From Rhodocyclaceae bacterium (GTDB taxonomy: Bacteria; Pseudomonadota; Gammaproteobacteria; Burkholderiales; Rhodocyclaceae), in the NCBI GenBank assembly GCA_028714035.1, contig JAQTNA010000027.1:1-57902 (forward strand): a DNA stretch of 57,902 bases, in the 5' to 3' direction. The position numbers and the translations under genes are program-made. Under the pieces are notes generated by a model, which saw only the letters and a program-made list of their open reading frames with translations, ran no database searches and had not been told where the DNA came from. Positions 44,599 to 53,315 of this stretch are shown here, in pieces; within the stretch, counting starts at the first letter, position 1; each line of letters opens with the position of its first letter.

Positions 44599-46653
44599 CT
44601 ATTTCACCGGTTTGGATCCGGCCTGGCCCGAGTCGGTGCTGCCGTGAGAAATGAATCGAGCAAGCCGCTTGAAGACCATTTCGCTGCCGAGTCTCGCCAG
44701 GTGGTGGCTGTCAAAGTAATAAACCTCGTCGCCCCGGATGCCGTAGCAGGTCTTCCCGTCACAAAATACATCCGTCGGATCGAAGAACTGCACGCCGCTG
44801 GATTTTGCCGCGATTTCCTGGATCAGTGACCGGTACTGGGACTGCTTCGTTCTCACTTCCTCAAGCCCGATGGTGCAATCTCCGGCGGGTTGCGCAGTCA
44901 ATCTGATCCGCCGGGTGTCAACGCAGTTTTTCGGCGATGTGCCTATGTCCGGAACATCCACGGCAAATATCACCTTCTTCCCCAATTTCTGAAATGCGCT
45001 GATTGTCTCCAGATATCCCATGACAAAGGATTGGGGGCCGGTCAGGTTCCGGTGTCGGTCGACTTCCTTGATGTTGAACTCGTATCCGCCGCGTCCTATC
45101 AGAACGACGTACTCGATGCTCGGCAGATTTTCCGCAATCCGGATGGCAGCGGCCATGGCTTTCCGGCAGATTGGCTCCCGAATTTCGAGGTTCTCGTTTT
45201 TGTCCGCGGTGGCGAAATTCACCAATGGCAAACAACTGTGGGCGGCGACGACAGCCACGGCCGGATTTTCCATTAGGACCTGTGAATAGGCAAAAGAAAT
45301 GGCATGGCTATCGCCCACGATCAATATGCGGGGAGCCGGGGCGGGCAGTTGGCAATATAGTCCGTCATTGTCCTTGCCAATCATGGTTTTGCAATTATGG
45401 CTGACCCGGTCCACTTGCTCGTTGAAGTGGAAGTTGCGCAGATTTCTATCGGTGATGGCCTCGATTTTCTCGCTCAGCCCCTTTTCAATTCTGGATTCCA
45501 GTCCGTCGCGTTGATAGCAGTAGTAGCCGGTCACGCCCACCGTGAGCATCAACAGGACCAGGGCGATGGTTTTCCTTGCCGGCTTGCCAAAGCGGACAGG
45601 CCTTTCGATGAATTTGTAGGTGAGCCAGGCCAGGAGAATGGAGGCAACCACCGCCGCTGCCCGTATCTCTCTCGAGGGGAGTCGGCCTTCGAGTATGTTG
45701 GCGAACGATAACAACGGCCAATGCCATAAATAGAGAGGGAAACTGATCAGGCCGAACCATACCAACAGGGGATGCGAAAGTATTATGCGATTTACCAACG
45801 CCTGCGAACCGGCCGAGATGATCAGGGTCGCGCCGAACACGGGAAACAGCCCCCACCAACCGGGAAAGGCACGCTCCTTGGTGATCAGAAAAATCCCGAC
45901 GACGAGCAACACCGCCCCGGCGATGGATCGCAGATCGCCCGTGCCGGTGTTTGATTGTGGCGGTGGGCTGCGCCTGATGAGGGACAAGTAAGCCAGGCAC
46001 GAGCCCGTCAGCAATTCCCAAAACCGCGTTTGTGGCGAGTAGAAGCTTGCGATGGCGTCGGTGCCGGTATGCCGGATGTTCAATGCAAAGGAGATGGCCG
46101 CGATGGCTATGGTGAGCAGCAGGAAATTCAACCGGAATTTCCAGGCGAGCCATAGCAGCGGCGGCCAGAGAATGTAGAACTGTTCTTCGATTCCGAGCGA
46201 CCACAGGTGAAGCAGCGGCTTCATCTCCGCGGCGTTGTCGAAGTAGCCGCTCTCGTTCCAGAGGATCAGGTTCGAGACAAAGCCGGCGCCCGCGCTGACA
46301 TGTTTGCCGAGCTGTTTGTATTCATCGGCAAGCAGGGCGAACCAGCCAAACATAAGGCTCGAGAACAACACCGTCAGTAGCGCCGGGAAAATACGCCGGA
46401 CGCGGCGGCTGTAAAATGTGGCAAAGCTGAAGCTATGGCTCGCCAGATTTTCGAAAATGATGGTGGAAATCAGGAAGCCGGAAATGACGAAGAAGATGTC
46501 TACGCCAATGAAGCCACCTTTGACCCAGTTGGGAAACGCATGAAACGCGACGACCGATAAAACCGCGATGGCGCGTAAGCCGTCAATATCAGCTCGATAT
46601 TTTGGGTGCGCGAGGTGATGGGGGTTGGGGCGGGAGGTGATGTTGAATGTCAT
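44599..46653 (-). CDS. Acyltransferase with C-terminal SGNH domain (OafA-like)
   Basis: The 684-residue protein has an acyltransferase-3 membrane domain (about residues 15-350; YRADIDGLRAIAVLSVVAFH, GGFIGVDIFFVISGFLIS). A C-terminal SGNH hydrolase-like domain begins with ILIVGDSHAISFAYSQVL near residue 450 and ends with YYFDSHHLARLGSEMVF (the catalytic Asp/His). It typically O-acetylates surface polysaccharide in two steps across the membrane. The start is placed at the ATG at 46653, because the longer frame runs into a palindromic repeat element at 46659. It is about 200 bp upstream of the AMP ligase. Confidence 0.9.
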   Translation of the reverse strand: MTFNITSRPNPHHLAHPKYRADIDGLRAIAVLSVVAFHAFPNWVKGGFIGVDIFFVISGFLISTIIFENLASHSFSFATFYSRRVRRIFPALLTVLFSSLMFGWFALLADEYKQLGKHVSAGAGFVSNLILWNESGYFDNAAEMKPLLHLWSLGIEEQFYILWPPLLWLAWKFRLNFLLLTIAIAAISFALNIRHTGTDAIASFYSPQTRFWELLTGSCLAYLSLIRRSPPPQSNTGTGDLRSIAGAVLLVVGIFLITKERAFPGWWGLFPVFGATLIISAGSQALVNRIILSHPLLVWFGLISFPLYLWHWPLLSFANILEGRLPSREIRAAAVVASILLAWLTYKFIERPVRFGKPARKTIALVLLMLTVGVTGYYCYQRDGLESRIEKGLSEKIEAITDRNLRNFHFNEQVDRVSHNCKTMIGKDNDGLYCQLPAPAPRILIVGDSHAISFAYSQVLMENPAVAVVAAHSCLPLVNFATADKNENLEIREPICRKAMAAAIRIAENLPSIEYVVLIGRGGYEFNIKEVDRHRNLTGPQSFVMGYLETISAFQKLGKKVIFAVDVPDIGTSPKNCVDTRRIRLTAQPAGDCTIGLEEVRTKQSQYRSLIQEIAAKSSGVQFFDPTDVFCDGKTCYGIRGDEVYYFDSHHLARLGSEMVFKRLARFISHGSTDSGQAGSKPVK

Positions 46654-46658
46654 TTTCA

Positions 46659-46802
46659 CAGGGTGTTGAGAAACAACTGCGGACGGCCGTCTGCGGCGTT
46701 GCGCGGTGTTCGCGTCCTCGCCTGTCCCATTGACATGCCTCGGTCGCTGCGCTTCGGGGCGCATTGCATCCGGCCATCCTCGCTACGTTTTTCAACACCC
46801 TG
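46659..46802. repeat. MITE-like palindromic element, 144 bp
   Basis: The element is bounded by near-perfect inverted repeats of 16 bp: CAGGGTGTTGAGAAAC (46659-46674) and GTTTTTCAACACCCTG (46787-46802), with one mismatch. It contains an internal palindrome, GCGGACGGCCGTCTGC (46680-46695). It encodes no plausible protein and sits exactly between two minus-strand genes, at the start of the SGNH acyltransferase. Size, ends and location fit a miniature non-autonomous element or a dispersed repeat family. It may separate transcription units. Confidence 0.75.
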
Positions 46803-46834
46803 TTAACGTGCTCGATGGCACATGGTGCTCGGTG

Positions 46835-47908
46835 CTACGCGGGGTTGGCGGCCCCATCCTTGGCTTGGGTCTGGGTCATGCGGCGGCGCAGACTGGCCAT
46901 CTGTCTCAAGAATGGCCAGCGGTAAAGCGTCAGGTGGTAGAGGGTTCGCGTCTGATCGGTCCATCTCGTGTGCCAGTCCATGAGCCGGCCGAAGTATTCC
47001 AGTCGCCTGACCTGGCCCTCGCCGTGCAATTCCTGAAGTTCGCTCTCGCTGAGAAGGAAGGCGGGGGAGTAGGCCTGGACCGTTTCGTCGTAGGTCGTCT
47101 TGAGGACGACGAGAGTGCCGTTGCGTACCAGGCAAAGATTCATGGCGACCACCCGGTCGTCGAAAAGGTACTGGTATACGACGGCTTCGCCACGACGGCT
47201 TGCCTGCTCAAGGAGGTCTCGGTAATAGCGACCTTGTTCATTGTCCATGTGAATCGCTGTTCCCTGCTGCGCTTTCCAGCCGGAACTTTCCAGTTCTCCA
47301 TACCGCGCGACAGCGGGGGCCATGTCGGCATGGCTACGCAAGGTCTGCATGGTCAGCTTGACGCCGTTGCCTTGCAGCTTCGCGCGTTGCTTGCGCATGT
47401 TGTGGCGCAGGTTTTTTCCCCTCGTACTCCAGTAGTCCTCGAAGCTACCGTCAATGTCAATCCAGCTGGTAGTGATGTAGTCCCCGCTCTGGCTGTCCGG
47501 CGTGTCTTCGACTCGCGGTGCAATGCGCGGGTCTACTTGGGTAATGGACAGGGCGAGGCAAGGGCCGACAGGACCCCGCAATAGGCTGCGCGCAATATCC
47601 AGGAGAGGAACATGGGCCTCGGCAACCCAGGCACCGAGGGGAAGTTGGGGGGGCTGAAATGTTTGCCACCGAAATTTTCCGAGGGGGGAAAGAATGACCA
47701 TCGCGAGTATGCTTGGTCCTTCGTACGCGACGAGCAATCGTTCGCTTCCCTCACCGAGGGTTTTCAACGCGGAAACGATGGCCTCGCCAGCCATGAAAGG
47801 GAGGTTTCCGCGTGCTGAGTTCAGGCGATCCCATTCCGGCAACAGCGGGCCGTCCTGTTGGAGTGCCAATGCTGGGAGGTTCTTCCAGATGATGCGAGAG
47901 GTGGGCAT
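46835..47908 (-). CDS. GNAT-fold acyltransferase (BioF2/CelD-like), copy 1
   Basis: The 357-residue protein has a C-terminal Acetyltransf_6 (BioF2/CelD-like) domain around residues 165-310. Recognisable parts are YWSTRGKNLRHNMRKQRAKL, YGELESSGWKAQQGTAI and VLKTTYDETVQAYSPAFLL. Such enzymes transfer acyl or aminoacyl groups, often in polysaccharide loci, and are distant relatives of FemAB. It is clearly paralogous to the gene at 50656-51705 (shared LESSxWKAxxGTA and LKTTYD). The stop lies near a MITE-like repeat. The ATG at 47908 is 16 bp downstream of the DegT-type gene. Confidence 0.82.
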   Translation of the reverse strand: MPTSRIIWKNLPALALQQDGPLLPEWDRLNSARGNLPFMAGEAIVSALKTLGEGSERLLVAYEGPSILAMVILSPLGKFRWQTFQPPQLPLGAWVAEAHVPLLDIARSLLRGPVGPCLALSITQVDPRIAPRVEDTPDSQSGDYITTSWIDIDGSFEDYWSTRGKNLRHNMRKQRAKLQGNGVKLTMQTLRSHADMAPAVARYGELESSGWKAQQGTAIHMDNEQGRYYRDLLEQASRRGEAVVYQYLFDDRVVAMNLCLVRNGTLVVLKTTYDETVQAYSPAFLLSESELQELHGEGQVRRLEYFGRLMDWHTRWTDQTRTLYHLTLYRWPFLRQMASLRRRMTQTQAKDGAANPA

Positions 47909-47924
47909 TACGTTGTCTGGATAG

Positions 47925-49142
47925 TCAGTGGGCGGCGGAAATGGCCGACGCCGGAGCAGGTGGCAGGGCGCTCAGTATAGCGCGGCAGGTTCGTTCAATA
48001 TCCGCTTCGGTGAGGTCCTGGTGGCAAAGCAATTGCAGCACATGATGGCTCCAAAGCGGCCCGACATCTCCGTCCCGATGAGGTGTGCCAGGCCAGATTC
48101 GGTCCCACCGGAACACGGGCAGGCCTTGTTCCCGGAGCGCAAGGTATACCTGATCGGGTTCATCAACCCAGAGAGGAAACACGTAGGGTGCGGCGGACTC
48201 GGGTGGCGAGGAGAAAAGGGGTCTTGCGCCCAGGACGTGGTCAAAATGCCTGGCATACAGGGCAAAGTTCTCCCGACGCCTCGCCATGACTCTGCCTCGC
48301 GGTAGCACGGACATCAGAGCCGATGACACCCAAAGCGGACCTTGAGCGATGCGTGCCATATCGCAGTCCTGCATCATGTTTTCCGTCGCAGACGCCGGCG
48401 GAGCTTCTGCCTTCGGTTCGGTGCGGCGCAAGGATCTCTTGAGCCAGAAGAGCAGCCTCAATGCGCTGTTGATTCCGGCAAAACGCTTATGCTCTGCCGA
48501 CAATTCCAGAACGTCGGCCAGACCCCTCAACTGAGCCTTAAGGCCGGGAGGAGAAAGCCGGAGGGGGGGGATGTCGTGGTGGGCTGAGGCCAGCACGCCG
48601 GCTTCCGGCACGGGAAAAAATTTTGTGAGGCTGGCGGTCGCGAAATCGCCCCAGGCGCCCACGGGCCGGTTACCGGCATTTCCGAAATAGCAATGGGCAC
48701 AGTCTTCAATGAGCGCGATTCCGCGTTGATCGCACCATTGCCGAACCTCTGCGAGCGATCGCGAGAATCCGAAGTAATGCGAAACAATCATCGCCTTGCA
48801 GCCGTCGGCCGTGACGGCGTCAATGGTGGCGAGATTGGGTAGCCCGTCGTCGGTTAATCCGAAATAGACCGGGTTCAGATTGGCCATCAGCACCGGCGCA
48901 ATCATGGTCGGGCAGTGGTAGGTCGGTACCAGCACGGAGCTCTGCACCGGCAGATGAAGCTGAAGCAAGGCTTGATAGATGGCGGCCCGACCACTCGTGG
49001 TGAGTTCCGCGTGACGCAGGTTCTCGAAGCCGGACATGGCGCCGGTGTCGACGCGCGTGAAGCTGGCCCAACCAAGTACCGGGCGGCGTGATGGAGGACA
49101 ATGTGCCGGTGGCACCAGGCAGTCGCTTGTGCTGGGTTTCAA
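47925..49142 (-). CDS. DegT/DnrJ/EryC1/StrS-family PLP-dependent aminotransferase
   Basis: The 405-residue protein has the DegT fold: SGRAAIYQALLQLHL near the start, VLVPTYHCPTMIAPVLMANL, the PLP-stacking and Asp region GIALIEDCAHCYFG, and the presumed Schiff-base lysine in ASLTKFFPVPEAGVLAS. Members aminate keto-sugars or form other PLP products. The C-terminal region is less similar to standard sugar aminotransferases. The start is a TTG at 49142 with AGGA seven bases upstream; an ATG at 49037 is possible. It lies among GNAT-type transferases, so the amine it creates may be acylated by them. Confidence 0.78.
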   Translation of the reverse strand: MKPSTSDCLVPPAHCPPSRRPVLGWASFTRVDTGAMSGFENLRHAELTTSGRAAIYQALLQLHLPVQSSVLVPTYHCPTMIAPVLMANLNPVYFGLTDDGLPNLATIDAVTADGCKAMIVSHYFGFSRSLAEVRQWCDQRGIALIEDCAHCYFGNAGNRPVGAWGDFATASLTKFFPVPEAGVLASAHHDIPPLRLSPPGLKAQLRGLADVLELSAEHKRFAGINSALRLLFWLKRSLRRTEPKAEAPPASATENMMQDCDMARIAQGPLWVSSALMSVLPRGRVMARRRENFALYARHFDHVLGARPLFSSPPESAAPYVFPLWVDEPDQVYLALREQGLPVFRWDRIWPGTPHRDGDVGPLWSHHVLQLLCHQDLTEADIERTCRAILSALPPAPASAISAAH

Positions 49143-49254
49143 GGAAGGTTCCTGAGTCGAATGCCATTCAGCCCCTCGCCGGGGGCGGCAGAAGAGAAAA
49201 ATCGCGGAGGTGTTTGCCTCGCCGGAGTTGAGGTGGTGCAGGCGTGTTGCGCGA

Positions 49255-50328
49255 CTACTTCTTATTGCGAAAATGGTTAAGCAGATGTTTTAGCCGCTTG
49301 CCTCCGAAGTGCCGACTAGCCGCAAGAATGCCGATCGGGCGGCGGCTGTTGAAGGCGATCAAGCCGTGCCGCTCCCTCCGATGAGACATCCATTCCTTTT
49401 TGTACGGATCATCACCCATGCCATAGTCGACGATACTCACCTTGTCGGTGTCAATCACGTATTCCATGAGCTCGCAGGTCAGGATGTTGCCCACGGAGTG
49501 CTTGCCGTATCCCTCGACGTAAGCCAGCTTGTAGATGGAGGCGGTGCCGTCCTTCACCAGCCAGAGTTGGGCCGCGACCGGGGCGCCACCCAGGCTCAAT
49601 ATGGCGAGTCGGAGCCAGGATTTCTCTGCGGCAAGGCGACACAGACCGGGGATGAAGTCGGGGTAGGGTTCGGGACGTTTCCAGCTCTTGGCGTAAACCT
49701 CCTGGTAGGCCTTGATGGCCCAGTCGAGATCCTCGCAGTTCGAGGTGATCAGTTTTATGGAGAGCCCGAGGTCATTGAGGCGCCGCCTGTCTCTGGGGAC
49801 GTTCTTCGTGATTTTTGAGGACAGCCCGCGAAAATATTCGGCGTAACTACGACCCTGGACTTCCAGATACCAGTTTCCGAAGCAAAAGTACTTGTCAGTC
49901 CAATACCCTCTCCTCTGCAAGGCTTGTTGGGCCGTGACGAAGAAGTCGCTATCCGCGTCCATGGGATGGAGATCAACCACGTCAGTGTTCGGAGCCTCCT
50001 CCTGTACGTATCGGGCAAATTCATCCGCCGTGATCTGCTCGGCCCCGGGGGCGAGGATGGGCGAGAATATCGGGGTGTAGAAATTCGACAAAGCCTCAAT
50101 GGTGTGCGTGAGGCCTTCCTGCCGGGACACAAGGGGAAAACAGGAAACCGCCCGAGCGGAATTCGTCGGATCCTCGGATATCAGGAAGCGGATGTCTCCA
50201 TGTTCGGTGGGCGCAGTTCTGGCAAGGTTCAAGAACCACTCCGGCATGCAGAACAAGGAGCTCTGCATGCGGAGCGGCTCAAGACACGCCAGAATGTCCT
50301 GCGTTAGCGCACCGGTATGGACAGGCAT
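49255..50328 (-). CDS. GNAT-fold acyltransferase (BioF2/CelD-like), copy 2
   Basis: The 357-residue protein has an Acetyltransf_6-type domain, with SYAEYFRGLSSKITKNVPRD (about residues 158-177), YQEVYAKSWKRPEPYPDFI and APVAAQLWLVKDGTASIYKL. The closing DYGMGDDPYKKEWMSHRRER is typical of this group. It is more distant from copies 1 and 3 than they are from each other. No signal peptide or membrane helix is seen. It likely acylates a sugar amine or hydroxyl of the repeat unit; the acyl donor is not known. Confidence 0.82.
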   Translation of the reverse strand: MPVHTGALTQDILACLEPLRMQSSLFCMPEWFLNLARTAPTEHGDIRFLISEDPTNSARAVSCFPLVSRQEGLTHTIEALSNFYTPIFSPILAPGAEQITADEFARYVQEEAPNTDVVDLHPMDADSDFFVTAQQALQRRGYWTDKYFCFGNWYLEVQGRSYAEYFRGLSSKITKNVPRDRRRLNDLGLSIKLITSNCEDLDWAIKAYQEVYAKSWKRPEPYPDFIPGLCRLAAEKSWLRLAILSLGGAPVAAQLWLVKDGTASIYKLAYVEGYGKHSVGNILTCELMEYVIDTDKVSIVDYGMGDDPYKKEWMSHRRERHGLIAFNSRRPIGILAASRHFGGKRLKHLLNHFRNKK

Positions 50329-50655
50329 GGCGATAATAGTTTGATGTGCATACTCTATTTATTTGGACGCTCGAGGATGCAGCGAAGCCAGAACCCAATC
50401 GAATTTGTCTGACGCATCAGCCCGACTGACTTTCTTCCTTGCCCCCGCTCGCGCAGCTGCCCAAAGACAGGGAGCCGGCCGTGACCGCGAGGTAACTGGA
50501 GATAACGGACATCACCGGGGCTTTCTTAACCTGCGGTAGCGCGGTGGCTACAAATATGTATTGATCGGGCTGCCTGTGCAAATGGCAGGACTTCAAGTTT
50601 AAAGTATATTTTTAGGGAGTAGCTGTCGCCAGTCTTGCGTGTCGTGCGCCGACAG
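50329..50655. other. Non-coding gap between two GNAT genes
   Basis: These 327 bp hold no credible gene. The part from about 50545 to 50625 is clearly AT-richer than the surroundings (TTTAAAGTATATTTTT near 50598). No intrinsic terminator or known RNA was recognised. It may contain the promoter of copy 2, but I could not fix a -35/-10 pair. Confidence 0.6.
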
Positions 50656-51705
50656 TTAATGCAGTGCTTGTACCCGCCGATAGCGCAACTTTTGGGACAA
50701 ACTATGCAGTCTTGCTAGTACGGGATAGCGGTATACATTTGCGTGATACATTTCTCGCGATTCCGTTATCCAGGGCACCTGGGACTCGTTTAGCGGCCCG
50801 TAGTGCTCCAGACGGCGCACAAGCTTTTCTTCATCGAACATGGATTGAATCAGGTACCACTTGAGCAGGATGCCTGGACTACAGGAGTGCAGGGTGACGT
50901 CGTAGGTGGTTTTCAGCATGTATGCCACGGATCCATCCAGGATCGCGAGTTCCATGGCCGCAATGCGGGGGCCGAAGTAGAGTTCGTAGATTCGACCGAT
51001 CTTGATGTCGCACAGCGCGCTCAGTGCTTGCTTGTAGAAGGCCGTCTGTGCGTCGCCTCGGACCAGGGCGGTTCCTCGCGCCGCTTTCCAACTGCTGCTC
51101 TCAAGGTCTGCGTAGGTGTCCACCGAATTGGCCACTTCCGCTGGGTCCGTGATGATCTTCAACCACGGTTTTCCGAATTCGGCCTCGGCTTTTCGGATTC
51201 GCCGGTGGGCGTTGGCAACCGCCTTTTTACTCCGGGTTTCCAGGTATTCCCCAAAATCCGCGGGCAGGTCTATGGCGCCGGTTGTGACATGGGGCAGCGT
51301 GCGTATGCGCGGTCCCTGTGCGGGCGGCGGCACAAACCGGGGGTCGAGCGACGTGCATGAGGCAAGCAGTGTCACCATGGGCAACTGGGTGGCGAGTGCT
51401 GCTGCGATGTCGGCAAAATTCAGGTCGGCTCGTTGCAGCCAGGGGCAGATGGGGAGCTGCGGGGGGGCAAATGTCTTTGCCAGGGGGCTGTTGCTTGTGT
51501 CCAGGAGGCATGCGGCGGCGATCCCCTTGTCATCGGAGGCGATGGCCAGGATTTCCTTGCCGCTACCAAAATGGCGCAAGGTGACAAGCAGGAAACAAGA
51601 ACGGAGCAAGGGCGTATTGAACGTCTTTCCGTTAAAGTCGTCCCAGCGTGCCCACAGTTCGCCGGCAGCTGCCGCAGGCTGGAATGACCAGCGTATGTCA
51701 CTCAT
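50656..51705 (-). CDS. GNAT-fold acyltransferase (BioF2/CelD-like), copy 3
   Basis: The 349-residue protein is a paralogue of the one at 46835-47908. Shared blocks are YADLESSSWKAARGTAL, MLKTTYDVTLHSCSPGILLK and RRLEHYGPLNESQVPW. The Acetyltransf_6 domain covers about residues 150-300. It is the first gene of the minus-strand block and diverges from the acyl carrier protein gene. Its upstream region is AT-rich, with a TATGAT close to the ATG at 51705. A role as acyl or aminoacyl transferase in polymer decoration is inferred from family and context. Confidence 0.82.
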   Translation of the reverse strand: MSDIRWSFQPAAAAGELWARWDDFNGKTFNTPLLRSCFLLVTLRHFGSGKEILAIASDDKGIAAACLLDTSNSPLAKTFAPPQLPICPWLQRADLNFADIAAALATQLPMVTLLASCTSLDPRFVPPPAQGPRIRTLPHVTTGAIDLPADFGEYLETRSKKAVANAHRRIRKAEAEFGKPWLKIITDPAEVANSVDTYADLESSSWKAARGTALVRGDAQTAFYKQALSALCDIKIGRIYELYFGPRIAAMELAILDGSVAYMLKTTYDVTLHSCSPGILLKWYLIQSMFDEEKLVRRLEHYGPLNESQVPWITESREMYHANVYRYPVLARLHSLSQKLRYRRVQALH

Positions 51706-52228
51706 TGTTATTTGTATTCAAAATCATACGGTTGCGGATGCTTCATCGTTCCGGCCCGTCGTGGCGTCCAATAGCGATTATCGCGGGCCATTGTATCTTA
51801 ACGGGGACACGAAAAACCACCGCGACAATTCCACGCAAGGTGTAGTGTTCCCGGGCGATCTCGGGGCGAAGCGCGTGTCGCCGGCAAGGGGATGAATCGC
51901 CGGGGGGTTTTGCGCGATGTCAGGCGGACGTCCGGTATCTGATCATGCCGCCAGTTCATGCCGCCAGCCCACGGCAGTTCGCGGTAAGTCGGCTCCAGGT
52001 CGCAGCCCGGGTGGGGTGGTATTGAGCCCATGGTGGCCTCAGGGACTGCGAAAAAGGCGGCAGGGCGGGATGTGGGAAACACGGCAAACACCGCTGCCCG
52101 AGGCCGCAGAGAAAAAGCCGGTTTCTCACGGGTCAGGAGATATAATAACTTCGAAACGCTAGCCGCATGGGAGCCGGACGGAGGGGAAGGCCGCGAGCGG
52201 ATGATTTGTGTATATGAGGGGAGTTTCC
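51706..52228. other. Divergent intergenic region before the acyl carrier protein
   Basis: This 523-bp region lies between the outward-facing copy-3 GNAT gene and the ACP gene and should hold both promoters. A perfect TATAAT is at 52141-52146. A 13-bp direct repeat (CATGCCGCCAGYY) stands at 51944-51956 and 51957-51969. No open frame with recognisable protein similarity was found. Confidence 0.6.
52141..52146 (+). promoter_or_regulatory. -10 element for the ACP operon
   Basis: TATAAT is a perfect consensus -10, about 80 bases before the ACP start. No convincing -35 hexamer lies 16-18 bp upstream, so the promoter may need an activator. Confidence 0.45.
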
Positions 52229-52480
52229 TTGGACGTTCAGCGAGAAGTGTTGAGGTTGCTCGATGAAGTGCTGAGCCTGGGTGGGCGCGGCTTGGCGATG
52301 ACGGCGCAGTCGCCCCTTCTGGGGGCAGTGCCGGAACTGGACTCAATGGCTGTCGTGGCCATCCTCACCGGACTGGAAGATCGCTTTGGCATCCTTATCG
52401 AGGATGACGATGTGGACGGTCAGGTGTTTGCCTCCGTGGGATCTCTTGTTGCATTCGTGAGTGGCAAGCTTGGCGACTGA
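52229..52480 (+). CDS. Acyl carrier protein, XrtA-locus type
   Basis: The 83-residue acidic protein is a phosphopantetheine carrier. The attachment serine is in PELDSMAVVAIL (about residue 38), in the expected DSM context, followed by the helix GLEDRFGILIEDDDVDGQVF. The start is a TTG at 52229, with AGGGGAG five bases upstream. GTG 52208 and ATG 52214 are in frame but lack a Shine-Dalgarno. It probably holds the substrate activated by the AMP-forming ligase at 42798-44399. Its end overlaps the next gene by 20 bp. Confidence 0.87.
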   Translation: MDVQREVLRLLDEVLSLGGRGLAMTAQSPLLGAVPELDSMAVVAILTGLEDRFGILIEDDDVDGQVFASVGSLVAFVSGKLGD

Positions 52481-53315
52481 CTCCGGGTCGGGGCACGCTC
52501 GCCTAGTGGCGCTGTCATCGGGCGATGCCCGCGGTCATCGCTTTTCGTTACTGCACCGTCCGGAAGTGCCTCCGGTAGGTGCCATCGTTTATATCCACCC
52601 CTTTGCCGAGGAAATGAACAAGGCGAGGCGGATGGCTGCCCTGCAGGCGCGCATGCTTGCCGACCGCGGCTGGTATGTCCTGCAAACGGATCTGCTTGGA
52701 TGCGGGGATAGTGCCGGAGATTTTGGCGATGCTTCGTGGGAGGAGTGGGTCTCCGACGTGGTGCGAGCCGCCGATTGGCTGCGCGGCGAAACGGGGTTGG
52801 CCCCCGCCTTGTGGGGGTTGCGCGCGGGGTGTTTGCTCGCGGCGGCAGCGGCACAAAGGGTGGCCTGGACACCCCGACTGTTGTTCTGGCAACCTGTGAT
52901 TTCCGGCAGGCAGCACTTGCAGCAGTTTCTCCGTCTCAAGGTGGCGGGAGAGATGCTTTCAGGCGGCCAGGAGGCGCGGTCCGGTTCGGGAAAACTTCGA
53001 GATGAACTGCTCGGTGGCCAGTCCATCGAGGTGGCCGGTTATCGGCTGTCGCCAGAGTTGGCGCAAGGGCTGGATGCTGCCAGGCTTCTTCCACCCCCGG
53101 TGCCAGGGCGGCTGATCTGGCTTGAACTGACTTCCGGCGAGCCTGGCGGGCTTTCCCCCGCGGCAGTGAACGCCATTTCCCCTTGGCTTGAGGCAGGCTG
53201 GCAGGTTTCCTCCGCGGTGGTTTCGGGTCCGGCGTTCTGGCAGACCCAGGAGGTCGAGGTGGCGCCCTTGCTGCTACAGGAATCGGCCTCCCGTTTGCTT
53301 GAGGGAATGGCATGA
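52461..53315 (+). CDS. XrtA-associated alpha/beta hydrolase 2 without a visible nucleophile
   Basis: The 284-residue protein follows the alpha/beta hydrolase fold, with strand and loop IVYIHPFAEEMNKARRMAA and LQTDLLGCGDSAGDFGD. It matches the 'hydrolase 2, exosortase A system-associated' family. At the nucleophile elbow it reads WGLRAG (Arg121) instead of GxSxG, and no late catalytic His is evident. It may be a non-catalytic binding protein or use another residue. The GTG at 52461 overlaps the ACP end, and the stop overlaps hydrolase 1, so the three genes are coupled. Confidence 0.82.
   Translation: MASLATDSGSGHARLVALSSGDARGHRFSLLHRPEVPPVGAIVYIHPFAEEMNKARRMAALQARMLADRGWYVLQTDLLGCGDSAGDFGDASWEEWVSDVVRAADWLRGETGLAPALWGLRAGCLLAAAAAQRVAWTPRLLFWQPVISGRQHLQQFLRLKVAGEMLSGGQEARSGSGKLRDELLGGQSIEVAGYRLSPELAQGLDAARLLPPPVPGRLIWLELTSGEPGGLSPAAVNAISPWLEAGWQVSSAVVSGPAFWQTQEVEVAPLLLQESASRLLEGMA

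Noticed and set aside
46654-46764. N-terminal extension of the SGNH acyltransferase
   Set aside because: The extra codons fall in the palindromic repeat element and read as low-complexity Arg-rich sequence.
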